Positions 6,288 through 12,977 of a stretch of DNA of 17,571 nucleotides are shown here, piece after piece. The notes beneath the pieces were generated by a model. That model was given only the letters and a program-made list of their open reading frames with translations, made no database searches and was not told the origin of the DNA. A program made the translations under genes and the position numbers. The DNA lies in contig JAZGDL010000182.1 in NCBI GenBank assembly GCA_036477795.1, positions 1 through 17,571 of the forward strand, given 5' to 3'. Every line of letters begins with the position of its first letter. Position 1 is the stretch's first letter. Source of the stretch: JAZGDL01 sp036477795. Its GTDB lineage: Bacteria; Planctomycetota; Phycisphaerae; UBA1845.

Positions 6288-7034
6288 ATGATGATGAAGA
6301 AGCCCACGACGAAGGAAGAAGCCCTATTGACAGGCAAACCTGTCTACACACGTCCCAAGGATATTCCAGAAGGCTGGCAAACCAAGACGATATGGGCATC
6401 GCAGGAATTCACATTGCGGGATAACGCGGAGCCAGTGGCTTATAAAATACATGGGAAGTATGTATCCCCTCTTTTTGACGCGTGTTCCGTTGAACCGAAA
6501 GTATTTGCGATTCCCCGTGTCAGGAGACGGAAGCCGCCGACACTTCGCCGGCATTCGACCGGTTGCTACGTTGTGACATACCGAAAGAAGAACAAGTACT
6601 TGGGCACGAATCCCTCCACCGCTGAGAAGCGGTATCAAGACTGGCTCAAGAACGTGTGGTCCCGAGACCAAATGGGATTACCCCCAACGCAGACTCGACG
6701 AGAGGACTTGTGGAACATCCCGGACGAACTGGCATGGCTGGCAAACGATCTGCGGGAGTACGTCGCCTGGAACTACCCACCATGTATCTACTTCTTTCTC
6801 CGTCAAAATAATATAACCTACGTTGGAAGCTCCACTTGCCTGCCCAATCGCATTCTTCAGCACCGAAACGAAGGCCGGAAATTCGACCGTGTATTGTGGA
6901 TGCCTGTGGAAGAAGAACGGATGCTGGAGTTAGAAGACCTAATGATCGGACGCCTTCAGCCGAAAGAAAACGTCAGGAGCAGGAGAGCAGTAGAGCGGTC
7001 ACGTGTTAGCGAACAAGAACAGGCGGGTAATTGA
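6288..7034 (+). CDS. GIY-YIG endonuclease with integrase-like N-terminal arm domain
   Basis: A 248-residue protein. Residues about 165-230 form a GIY-YIG nuclease domain: CIYFFLRQNNITYVG (Tyr168 and Tyr178 in the IYF/YVG positions), Arg188 in LPNRILQHR, and a Glu near 214-216 in LELEDLMIGRLQP followed by N228. These are the expected catalytic positions. Residues about 83-125 (TLRRHSTGCYVVTYRKKNKY, then LGTNPSTAEKRYQDWLKNV) resemble the arm-type DNA-binding region at the N-terminus of many planctomycete integrases. The N-terminal 80 residues are unknown. The start is the first of three tandem ATGs with AGAGG 8 bases upstream; a 7-codon frame (6268-6291) overlaps it. It lies between two integrase remnants, so a homing-type or element-encoded nuclease is likely. 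Target unknown. Confidence 0.75.
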   Translation: MMMKKPTTKEEALLTGKPVYTRPKDIPEGWQTKTIWASQEFTLRDNAEPVAYKIHGKYVSPLFDACSVEPKVFAIPRVRRRKPPTLRRHSTGCYVVTYRKKNKYLGTNPSTAEKRYQDWLKNVWSRDQMGLPPTQTRREDLWNIPDELAWLANDLREYVAWNYPPCIYFFLRQNNITYVGSSTCLPNRILQHRNEGRKFDRVLWMPVEEERMLELEDLMIGRLQPKENVRSRRAVERSRVSEQEQAGN

Positions 7035-7042
7035 TACCCGCC
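7022..7042 (+). terminator. hairpin overlapping the GIY-YIG stop codon
   Basis: GGCGGGTA pairs perfectly with TACCCGCC around ATTGA, and the loop contains the TGA stop. Only a short CTTT follows, so rho-independent termination is possible but not strong. Confidence 0.45.
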
Positions 7043-7064
7043 CTTTGGGCAACCGTCAAAAGGG

Positions 7065-7192
7065 GACTTAGGTATCGACCTTGAAGACGTCTAGCAGCAT
7101 ACTACCTTGTGCCGCTTGAACGCATGATCGGAGCCGAATATTCTGACGACGAGAAAGTAGTGCGTGGAGCTGGCGCTGTAAGTAAGCATTGA
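7065..7192 (+). pseudogene. second integrase C-terminal remnant
   Basis: In one frame DLGIDLEDV runs to TAG (7092-7094) then QH. After a two-base slip near 7101 it continues YLVPLERMIGAEYSDDEKVV with RGAGAVSKH and TGA. This aligns with the tail of the first remnant (YLIPLVNLIGREYCDGEQVN). Only the last 40 or so codons survive, with one nonsense and one frameshift lesion. Confidence 0.6.
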
Positions 7193-7228
7193 TTTAGAGC
7201 ATGGATAAGTAGATTGGGGATTTCACTC

Positions 7229-7723
7229 ATGGAAGAACATCAAGATAAGGTTGGGAAGCTAATCCGTGACGCTCGATCGGAGTTTGCAGGTAGGCCAATT
7301 GCGTCACTTAGCGTGATTGTTATAGCTCTGGCAAGCCTATTAACCATGACCGTTACCATTACTCCAGTAATCATCTCATCCTGGAGATTCCTGATAATGC
7401 TGCTATTGATGGTATTGTTTGGATATATGTATTGGAGGGTTAGGAACTCACAGGGTCCTGTGGAAACCCTGCCATTAACGGCCGGCTGTGTGGCAATGTC
7501 ATTTCTTTGTGCCCTAACAATAGCAATCCGGGGAGATGGCGTTTGGGAATGGGCGTTAGTGACAATCTTTGTGGCTGCACTTATCTGGCTCATGAAGCTC
7601 ATGTTTTATGACTGGACTGTGTTTTGCCATTGGCTTTACTACTCCGTGGAGAACAAAGACACACGGGCGCATGTTCGCTACCTGTTTCGTCGTACAGAAG
7701 CAAAAACACAAGGCGGGAACTAA
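7229..7723 (+). CDS. hypothetical multi-pass membrane protein
   Basis: A 164-residue protein of unknown family. The N-terminal 24 residues are charged (MEEHQDKVGKLIRDARSEFA). Hydrophobic segments follow at roughly residues 27-48, 50-70, 80-100 and 105-128, suggesting four transmembrane helices and a cytoplasmic, basic C-terminal tail. The ATG at 7229 is preferred over TTG at 7214 because GGGGA lies 8 bases upstream. The last codons and the TAA stop (GGCGGGAACTAA) coincide with the first GGGAACTAAA unit of the adjacent MITE-like ladder, so the native C-terminus may have been altered. It belongs to the AT-rich island. Confidence 0.6.
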   Translation: MEEHQDKVGKLIRDARSEFAGRPIASLSVIVIALASLLTMTVTITPVIISSWRFLIMLLLMVLFGYMYWRVRNSQGPVETLPLTAGCVAMSFLCALTIAIRGDGVWEWALVTIFVAALIWLMKLMFYDWTVFCHWLYYSVENKDTRAHVRYLFRRTEAKTQGGN

Positions 7724-7873
7724 AGGGGGGGAACTAAAGAGGGAACTAAAGGGGACGCAGCTCGTTCTGTGGTGCCCGAACACACCCTCCGGCCCGTCGG
7801 ACGTCCACGCGCCTCGAAACAATGAGCTGCGTCCCCTTTGTCCCCCCGTCCCCTTTGTCCCCCGCTTTGTCCC
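7715..7873. mobile_element. MITE-like inverted element with reiterated ends
   Basis: GGGAACTAAAGGGGACGCAG with CTCGTT (7741-7766) is inverted at 7821-7845 (AATGAGCTGCGTCCCCTTTG with TCCCC), with few mismatches. The 54-base middle shows no gene. Outside the left arm the tip GGGAACTAAA is repeated at 7715 and 7729; outside the right arm TTTGTCCC recurs at 7853 and 7866. GGGGACGCAGCTC-type ends are like those mobilised by RAYT transposases; no transposase is coded here. Confidence 0.65.
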
Positions 7874-7961
7874 CCCTGTAATCGTCGCAGTCGGGCTTGT
7901 GAGTGTAACCAGGACCACGAGCAGGCCCACCACAGGTAGGACAAGTTTTTTTCTTCGCCAT
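7746..7961 (-). pseudogene. small Cys/His-rich (zinc-ribbon-like) protein truncated by the MITE-like element
   Basis: From ATG at 7961 the frame reads MAKKKTCPTCGGPARGPGYT followed by HKPDCDDYR. The CxxC plus HxxxC spacing suggests a small zinc-binding knuckle. It then enters the element (GDKAGDKGDGGTKG) and stops at 7746 inside its left arm. So the last about 40 residues are element-derived and the native end is lost. Function unknown. Confidence 0.45.
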
Positions 7962-7986
7962 TGAACCACGTTTCACCTAAGGCAAA

Positions 7987-8018
7987 GGAACTATTTCCAC
8001 GACAGGGAAGGTAGTTCC
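7987..8018 (-). terminator. hairpin downstream of small membrane protein gene
   Basis: GGAACTA and TAGTTCC pair around an 18-base loop that can pair further through TTCC/GGAA. It lies 14 bases past the stop of the minus-strand gene ending at 8032, followed on that strand by TTTGCC. Weak terminator candidate. Confidence 0.35.
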
Positions 8019-8031
8019 CGAAGCCGCAGGC

Positions 8032-8220
8032 TCAGATACTAGACCTGGACTTCTTAGGGGGATCGTGGTGCGGCGGAAGCCAGCGGATTATGATCCACAT
8101 CAGGAATGCCAGCAACGGAAGGCAAGCGTACCAGCGGTTCAGGACTACTGCCAGGAGCAATAGTACCGATGCTAGGATGATGAGGAATTTCTGGAAGCGG
8201 CTTTGCGTGGTTTTGGTCAT
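8032..8220 (-). CDS. small two-helix membrane protein, unknown
   Basis: A 62-residue protein starting at ATG 8220 (MTKTTQSRFQKFLIILASVL). Two hydrophobic stretches at about residues 11-26 and 30-46 are separated by NRWYA. The tail is basic and proline-rich (LPPHHDPPKKSRSSI). An upstream GTG-like extension of 14 residues is possible, but the ATG start gives the normal basic-then-hydrophobic order. No family recognised; lies in the AT-richer island. Confidence 0.45.
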   Translation of the reverse strand: MTKTTQSRFQKFLIILASVLLLLAVVLNRWYACLPLLAFLMWIIIRWLPPHHDPPKKSRSSI

Positions 8221-8637
8221 GGCACATTGTCCACGTAGCAATGGGAGCCAACAAGCGAACACTGCGCCAGCGAGTCCAGTGTAGGCTCACGGGTGAACCG
8301 AGTCAAGCAAGAAACTGCGGGCGTAATTCAGTGGTTAGGGCGCCTATCAACTGGGAGCAAGCTGCCAGTGGCACACGGGGAAGCCCTAGTTCCCGAATTC
8401 ACGGGCCATCACGTCGAGGTAGCGCTCCGCGGCATATACCCCGAAGGCCTGAACGTGCTTGCCGCGAAGGCAATAAGTGTCGGCGATGAGTCTTGCCAAT
8501 GTTACCCCCACGCAAGTAGATAGTCATCTCGACCATGACGTCATCTTTCGAGCGGCCGTGCGGGATGATCGTAAACCGCTCCCTTACGGTCGCGGCTCTG
8601 TTCAACCCCGGGTTCTGCAACTCGTTGGTCCGTTGGG
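8221..8637. other. 417-bp gene-free stretch with relics
   Basis: No intact gene. It contains a tRNA-Gly-like 5' half at 8317-8344, a probable frameshifted protein relic on the minus strand at 8390-8574 (MVEMTIYLRG in one frame, LARLIADTYCLRGKHVQAFG then VYAAERYLDVMARE in another), and a 24-bp dispersed repeat at 8575-8598. Confidence 0.4.
8575..8598 (+). repeat. 24-bp dispersed repeat R6, copy 1
   Basis: ACCGCTCCCTTACGGTCGCG then GCTC is the reverse complement of 13758-13781 with one change. Both copies sit just beside R1 arrays. From memory, its translation (KPLPYGRGS or its reverse-frame form) recurs in planctomycete annotations; not checked here. Confidence 0.7.
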
Positions 8638-8742
8638 GAATTGACGATTGACGATTGACGATTGACGATTGGGGATTGGGGATTGGGGATTGACGATTGG
8701 GGATTGACGATTCCTCTTGTCCCTACGTCCCTACGTCCGTTG
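8638..8742. repeat. composite repeat locus 2
   Basis: R1 heptamers (GATTGAC, GATTGGG) occupy about 8638-8713, followed by an R2 variant (TTGTCCCTACGTCCCTACGT). The TAG stop of the oxidoreductase gene at 8731 lies inside the R2 variant. Confidence 0.9.
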
Positions 8743-10077
8743 TGGGGGGCCACAGGCGCCGGCTTGGATGGCTTGGATGTTCTGGTCGCGAAACCTGCCT
8801 GCCAGACACACATCAGCGGACGTAACCAGCGATTCAGCTTCGATCCAGCCCCGCCGGACCAACCCGTGGGCCAACACCGCCAGTGCCGCCGAAGCTTTGC
8901 CAACCGCCTTTTCATATCCCTTGAAGTCGATGCGCTCAACGGCGGCACGTGTGTCCGGGAGAGTCACCGCCTGATCCGCCAGAACGTGGCACTGTGGGCT
9001 CAAGTGACCGAGTCCGCCCAGGCGGTCGACCCCGTCCTGGCTAAGTATGACGACAAGAAGCGGATCGTCGAGCCCGTAGTAGCGAATAGGCCCTCTGTCG
9101 ATAATCAGGTCGGATATCGAGAAGCCGCGCCGTACCGTGATCGGGAAATCGTCGCGCTGTGAGGCGAACAACCCGCCGGAAACAGCGATCTCGCCGATGA
9201 CCCCGGCGGCTGATCGAATCCGCTGGCCCGCTGATCCAGCCATGCAGATTTCAGTTCGGCCGCACCAGGACAGAGGAGATTGCGGATTGTGGATTGGAGA
9301 TTGTTTGGGGAAGGCACGAAGGCACGAAGGCACGGAGGCACGAAGGGGGGAGGGTTGACGATTGACGATTGGAGTTGGGAGCGTCGCTTGATCGCGCATC
9401 ACGCCGAAAGGCATGTTGAGGCGCTGTGACATTTTTGCGGTGTCGCGCGCGACACCGCTAAACAACTTGTTCTGGGGCAGGTAGTAGGCGGTGCACAGCT
9501 CCCATATGTCCACCAGGGCGAAGCCCGGCGAGCGCAACGCCGCCTCGATGTGCTGCGAGCAATCCGGATCGTAAGCGCTGAAGCGTGCGATGTGGGAAGC
9601 CCCGTTGGCGGCTACCGTGCCGCAGATGTCCAAGGGTGCGTCCACCGCGCCGGAAGGTGTCGTGGCGGTGAGGGCGCATGGAGGCGTGGTCACCGAGTGT
9701 TGACCCCCGGTCATGCCGAAGTTGAAGTTGTTGCACACCAGCACCTTGATGCCCACGCCCCGGCGGGCCGCATGTACCAGATGCCCCGTCCCGATTCCGC
9801 ACCCGCCGTCGCCGATCAGCACGATGACCATCAGTTCCGGCTGCACCCGCTTGATTCCTTCCGCATAGGTGATCGAACGGCCGTGCAGCCCGTGGAACGT
9901 GTGCGAGGCGAAATAGCGGTCGGAAATGCCGATGCAGCCAATGTCCGATACGAAACATACCTGCTCCGGTCCCAGGCCCATCCGGTCAATGGCTTTGGCG
10001 ATATGTTCGAGTACCAATCCATGCGAACACCCCTGGCAGAAGCCCATGTCGCCTGGTCTGGTGGTGAGTACCGACAC
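8731..10077 (-). CDS. korB: 2-oxoacid:acceptor oxidoreductase, beta-gamma fusion with repeat-encoded linker
   Basis: Starts at GTG 10077 with GGAGG about 9 bases upstream, 21 bases after the alpha-subunit stop. Residues 1-230 are the TPP-binding beta subunit: FCQGCSHG (13-20) and other Cys for a 4Fe-4S cluster, GDGGCGIG (89-96) and NFNFGMTGGQHS (117-128) for Mg-TPP. Residues 274-448 are the gamma subunit (TEICMAGSAGQRIRSAAGVI, then DDFPITVRRGFSISDLII), usually a separate gene. Residues about 232-270 between them are translated repeats (PIVNRQPSPLRASVPSCLRA, NPQSPL). No good independent start exists for gamma, so a true fusion is likely. With alpha it would oxidatively decarboxylate a 2-oxoacid such as 2-oxoglutarate to acyl-CoA, reducing ferredoxin in the cytoplasm. 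The stop lies in repeat locus 2. Substrate is inferred from family only. Confidence 0.85.
   Translation of the reverse strand: MSVLTTRPGDMGFCQGCSHGLVLEHIAKAIDRMGLGPEQVCFVSDIGCIGISDRYFASHTFHGLHGRSITYAEGIKRVQPELMVIVLIGDGGCGIGTGHLVHAARRGVGIKVLVCNNFNFGMTGGQHSVTTPPCALTATTPSGAVDAPLDICGTVAANGASHIARFSAYDPDCSQHIEAALRSPGFALVDIWELCTAYYLPQNKLFSGVARDTAKMSQRLNMPFGVMRDQATLPTPIVNRQPSPLRASVPSCLRAFPKQSPIHNPQSPLSWCGRTEICMAGSAGQRIRSAAGVIGEIAVSGGLFASQRDDFPITVRRGFSISDLIIDRGPIRYYGLDDPLLVVILSQDGVDRLGGLGHLSPQCHVLADQAVTLPDTRAAVERIDFKGYEKAVGKASAALAVLAHGLVRRGWIEAESLVTSADVCLAGRFRDQNIQAIQAGACGPPQRT
9276..9373. repeat. composite repeat locus 3, inside the beta-gamma fusion gene
   Basis: R1 (GATTGCGGATTGTGGATTGG) fills 9276-9303 and returns at 9353-9373. 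Between them is R2 in the opposite orientation to the other loci (GGCACGAAGGCACGAAGGCA, 9311-9346). The block is in frame within the minus-strand gene and its right end, ATTGGAGTTGGGAGCGTCGC then TTGATCG, matches the right end of locus 1. Confidence 0.9.
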
Positions 10078-10098
10078 TATGGAATCCCTCCCCGAATC

Positions 10099-11229
10099 CT
10101 AACCGCAGGGTGACTGCAACACCTGGTGGGCAATGGCCTGGGGGCGAATCAAACCACCATCGTATCGCAAAGCCGATTCGATGCTGACGGGCCCTGCGAT
10201 CTTGCGCAGCTCATCGGCGTACAGGCCGATGTTCAACTCCGGCACAATCACCCGCTCAATCCGGTCGGTCAGCGCTCGTTCAATCGCCTTTTGCGGAATG
10301 GGCCAGAGACTGTACAAAGTAAGGTGGGCGACGCGCTGGCCGGCTTTACGCAAGTATGCCACCGCCTCGCGGGCTGCTCCGTCCACCAGACCGTAAGAGA
10401 CAATAAGTACTTTCGCCCGGGGATCAGGATCGGCCTCGACATACTCTAGCTGCTCCCGGGCGGCGGAGATTTTGGCAGCGAGGTGGGCGAGGGTGCGTTC
10501 GATCTTCGGGCGATCTATGGTCAGCACGCCGTGCTCGTCGTGGATCGACCCCGTAAAGCGCACACGATTGGGCCCGCCGATGGGGGCGAACGCCGGCACA
10601 TCGCTGATGGTCTCGACGGCATAGGGCTCGTACCGTCCTTGCCCCGCGAACAATCGGCGGAAGGCGACCGGCCCCAAGGTGACGGAGTCCAAGTCCACGG
10701 TTTGCCGGGTTAACGAAATGTCCTTGGAGCTCAGGAGAATCACCGGCGTGCGCAACCGCTCGGCGATGTTGAAGGCCTCGTGGCAGAGCCAGTAGGCTGT
10801 GGCTGCGTCGGTGGCCGCCAGGACCGGCAGCGGATAGCCGCCCGAGGTAACGTGCCTGGCAAACAGAACGTCGCCGTCGCCCGTGGCGGTGGCCCCGCCG
10901 GTGGCAGGGCCCATCCGCTGGCAATCCACGACGACCAGCGGCACCTCCCCCATCTGGGCCAGCCCGATGTTCTCGCTGTACAAGCTCAAGCCCGGGCCGG
11001 AAGAGGCGGTCATCACCTTGGCACCGGCCATCGCCGCGCCGATGCACTGCCCGATGGCGGCGATTTCATCCTCCGTTTGAACCACCACTCCGTTGCCGTG
11101 CTCGAAGGCGCGCACAAACTCCGTCAAGATGGAACTCGCCGGCGTGATGGGGTACCCCGCAAAAAAATCGCAACCAGCCTTGAGCGCTCCGCGAACGATC
11201 GCCTCATTGCCGGTGATAAACTCTGCCAT
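10099..11229 (-). CDS. korA: 2-oxoacid:acceptor oxidoreductase alpha subunit
   Basis: A 376-residue subunit when started at ATG 11229 (MAEFITGNEAIVRGALKAGC). The frame stays open 75 codons further upstream, but that part looks like random GC-rich coding and crosses a strong hairpin, so I exclude it. Conserved features of the POR_N/PFOR_II family are present: GYPITPASSI, the catalytic-type Glu in TEDEIAAIG, TASSGPGLSLYSENIGLAQM, and a C-terminal transketolase-like domain (VLIVSYGLVDGAAREAVAYL, SLWPIP). It binds TPP jointly with the beta part encoded 21 bases downstream, forming the ferredoxin-dependent enzyme. No clear Shine-Dalgarno precedes the start. Whether it acts on 2-oxoglutarate, pyruvate or branched-chain acids is not decided by sequence here. 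Confidence 0.9.
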   Translation of the reverse strand: MAEFITGNEAIVRGALKAGCDFFAGYPITPASSILTEFVRAFEHGNGVVVQTEDEIAAIGQCIGAAMAGAKVMTASSGPGLSLYSENIGLAQMGEVPLVVVDCQRMGPATGGATATGDGDVLFARHVTSGGYPLPVLAATDAATAYWLCHEAFNIAERLRTPVILLSSKDISLTRQTVDLDSVTLGPVAFRRLFAGQGRYEPYAVETISDVPAFAPIGGPNRVRFTGSIHDEHGVLTIDRPKIERTLAHLAAKISAAREQLEYVEADPDPRAKVLIVSYGLVDGAAREAVAYLRKAGQRVAHLTLYSLWPIPQKAIERALTDRIERVIVPELNIGLYADELRKIAGPVSIESALRYDGGLIRPQAIAHQVLQSPCG

Positions 11230-11246
11230 AAGCGGTTCCGCGGTTG

Positions 11247-11274
11247 CCCCATTCCCGGAGCGCCGGGAGTGGGG
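11247..11274 (-). promoter_or_regulatory. 12-bp hairpin just upstream of korA
   Basis: CCCCATTCCCGG and CCGGGAGTGGGG pair (one G-T wobble) around AGCG. The foot is 17 bases before the korA ATG on the minus strand. There is no U-tract, so it is more likely a leader structure affecting initiation or mRNA stability than a terminator. The rest of the 276-bp gap to 11506 shows nothing I can name. Confidence 0.4.
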
Positions 11275-11505
11275 GACTGAGTCACCGCGGTCAGTTCCGT
11301 TCTTACATTCCGTCCTTCGTCGAGACAGACCCTCGCCGCACAATGGCGTCCGCAGTGGCACACCGAAACCGCGAGCTAGTGGCGCGTCAACGCTCGAATT
11401 GTGGGTTGGAGTATGGCGTGAGGCAGCGGAGATTACGCTTCCGGCGTCTGCCAAACGACAAAGTCACTGCCGGCGTCAACCCGTCAATCGAACTGTGACG
11501 AAGCA

Positions 11506-11712
11506 CTAGTGGATCTTTGCCTTGTCAAACTTAGCCACGAATCGAAAGGCATACCAGATCATTCCCAGGCCCCCGAGGACGGAAGCGATCCCCAGGCACA
11601 GGGTGAAAGTATCGCGGGTGTGCCTGAAATTCCATACCGCCCATGCTCCGAAAAGATCTGCGCCGATGATCGCAGTAAGAATAAACAGAAGATGAATTGT
11701 TCGCAGCGACAT
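11506..11712 (-). CDS. small two-helix membrane protein, unknown
   Basis: A 68-residue protein with start at ATG 11712, chosen because AAGGAG lies 8 bases upstream; the frame extends further but without a site. Two transmembrane stretches are evident: LLFILTAIIGADLFGAWAVW (about 8-27) and LCLGIASVLGGLGMIWYAFR (about 39-58), joined by a short polar loop (NFRHTRDT), with a basic C-terminus (KFDKAKIH). Unrecognised family. It is on the same strand as korA, 276 bases upstream of it, and divergent from the PEP-CTERM gene. Stop is TAG at 11506. Confidence 0.65.
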   Translation of the reverse strand: MSLRTIHLLFILTAIIGADLFGAWAVWNFRHTRDTFTLCLGIASVLGGLGMIWYAFRFVAKFDKAKIH

Positions 11713-12178
11713 GAGGCGTCTCCTTCTACCCGACGAGCCGCGATCCGCCTCTGCAGGGATCGTGCCGGCAACGGTGGTGCCGGCAAGCACTCGCCGCAGA
11801 AGTCAACAGAATATCAGAGGCCATGCCCGGTGCCAACCACGGCAGGTGATTCGTAAACGTCTCAATTGCCCGCGACGGCTGCGGGCCGGTTTCCAGCAAC
11901 GCTTTAACAACCGGCCTTGGGATCGAATGAGCCGGGGCATATCGGGCGCTCGAGGTCTGGGCGAGCCAGTCAACCGATCCCCGGGCGAAGTGCAAATCCC
12001 GTCGATGCAGGGGCCGCTTGAAGTGGCTCATGCCGGGTTGTAGAATTGACATAAGGGTATATTGCCCTTTGGGGAGCCGTGTGGGCTGGCGGGCTCGATA
12101 GAAGGGGTGCTGTGGGCATTACGATGCTCACAGTTGGTCTTGAGGATCCCATCCGCCAACCCACTTCGGAGGAGGAAG
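11713..12178. other. 466-bp divergent promoter region
   Basis: No credible gene. It must carry the promoters of the small membrane protein (leftward) and the PEP-CTERM gene (rightward). Visible structure: two TGCCGGCA palindromes near 11763-11785, GGCCGGTT/AACCGGCC at 11884-11916, a TTGACA at 12045 with TATATT only 6 bases later (too close for a standard sigma-70 pair), and a 10-bp hairpin at 12110-12133. Confidence 0.5.
12110..12133 (+). promoter_or_regulatory. hairpin in leader of PEP-CTERM gene
   Basis: CTGTGGGCAT and ATGCTCACAG pair (one wobble) around TACG, 45 bases before the ATG at 12179. It could be a leader hairpin or an operator; sequence alone does not decide. Confidence 0.35.
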
Positions 12179-12952
12179 ATGAAAACCATCCGGATGTACG
12201 CGATGATTGTCTGCTTATTGGGACCGGCGGGACGGTCGTGGGCAAGTCCCTTCCCAATCACCGGCGGAACCAACCTCTACCCGTCCTCGGTGGTTAGCGT
12301 CGAAATTGAGTTCCTCCGTGGTGGTGGCCCCATCGTGCTGGATCTGACCGGGCCTACCACCATCGGGTGGGACGCCGGTGTGGAGGTGCCTGGCGGCAGG
12401 GATCACGTCGATACCGAGATTGTCTCCATGTCTCTGACGGGGAGCTCTGTATTGGGCCCGGTGTCGTTTGGTGTCAACACTTCCGACCCGAGCAGACGTT
12501 CCACCGGACAAGTCCAGGAGCTCAGCGACGGTGGAATGGGCGAAGTGGGGTCGTTTCCGTCGGCGAGCTTCTTCGACTTGTTCTTTGAGATTGATACTCC
12601 CGAGTTTTCCACACCGGTGTTCAACTTGGATCCGGTCTATATGCACTCCATCATCGGCGAGATTCCACCCAACTCGGCCACGCAGTACTTGGGGCTTGGT
12701 TGGCGAGAGTTCGATTCGCTGGGCGACTTTGCGTTCGACCCGGACAACAACTCCCTGCACCATGAATTCGGCGACGCCCCCCTGTGGTTGTTCGTCGATG
12801 ATCCGAACTTTGGCTACGTGCTGGTAGGCTGGATGGACCAGCGTCCGACTCTCCAACTGCCTGAGCCGGGTACGCTGGTGCTCAGTGTGGCGGCACTTGG
12901 CGTAGCGGGTCTGGTCAAGCGGCGTGGTGACAAAGTGAAGAGTTCAGAGTGA
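12179..12952 (+). CDS. secreted PEP-CTERM sorting-domain protein
   Basis: A 257-residue exported protein. The ATG at 12179 follows GGAGGAGGAAG and opens a signal peptide (MKTIRMYAMIVCLLGPAGRS then WAS, cleavage likely near residue 23). The mature part is rich in acidic and aromatic residues with beta-strand character (VVSVEIEFLRGGGPIVLDLT, LGPVSFGVNTSDPS) and no enzyme motif I recognise. The C-terminus has the full PEP-CTERM module: LPEPGTLVLSVAALGVAGLV and KRRGDK, targeting it to an exosortase. Such proteins are usually tied to extracellular matrix or polysaccharide. The last residues (KVKSSE) and the stop lie in a dispersed AGTGAAGA repeat also found at 13871, so the extreme C-terminus is repeat-derived. 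No exosortase gene is in this window. Confidence 0.85.
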   Translation: MKTIRMYAMIVCLLGPAGRSWASPFPITGGTNLYPSSVVSVEIEFLRGGGPIVLDLTGPTTIGWDAGVEVPGGRDHVDTEIVSMSLTGSSVLGPVSFGVNTSDPSRRSTGQVQELSDGGMGEVGSFPSASFFDLFFEIDTPEFSTPVFNLDPVYMHSIIGEIPPNSATQYLGLGWREFDSLGDFAFDPDNNSLHHEFGDAPLWLFVDDPNFGYVLVGWMDQRPTLQLPEPGTLVLSVAALGVAGLVKRRGDKVKSSE

Positions 12953-12975
12953 AGATTTCCCTACTCTTCACTCTT
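12928..12975. repeat. R4 repeat copy 1 (TGACAAAGTGAAGAG type)
   Basis: TGACAAAGTGAAGAGTTCAG, then AGTGAAGATTTCC, closely matches 13871-13903. It spans the end of the PEP-CTERM gene and the gap before the convergent PilZ gene. Confidence 0.65.
12947..12973. terminator. possible bidirectional terminator between convergent genes
   Basis: GAGTGAAGA and TCTTCACTC pair perfectly around a 9-base loop, lying between the stops of the converging PEP-CTERM and PilZ genes. It is part of repeat R4. No long U-tract on either strand. Confidence 0.45.
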
Positions 12976-12977
12976 GC

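Noticed and set aside
9458..9958. 166-residue ORF inside the beta-gamma gene
   Set aside because: Shifted-frame shadow overlapping the TPP-binding region of the real frame.
10424..11047. 207-residue ORF inside korA
   Set aside because: Shifted-frame shadow of the conserved alpha subunit.
11230..11454. 75-codon N-terminal extension of KorA
   Set aside because: Crosses a strong hairpin, has no family similarity, and the ATG at 11229 gives the normal family N-terminus.
12215..12856. 213-residue ORF antisense to the PEP-CTERM gene
   Set aside because: Opposite-strand shadow; the plus-strand frame has signal peptide, sorting signal and ribosome site.
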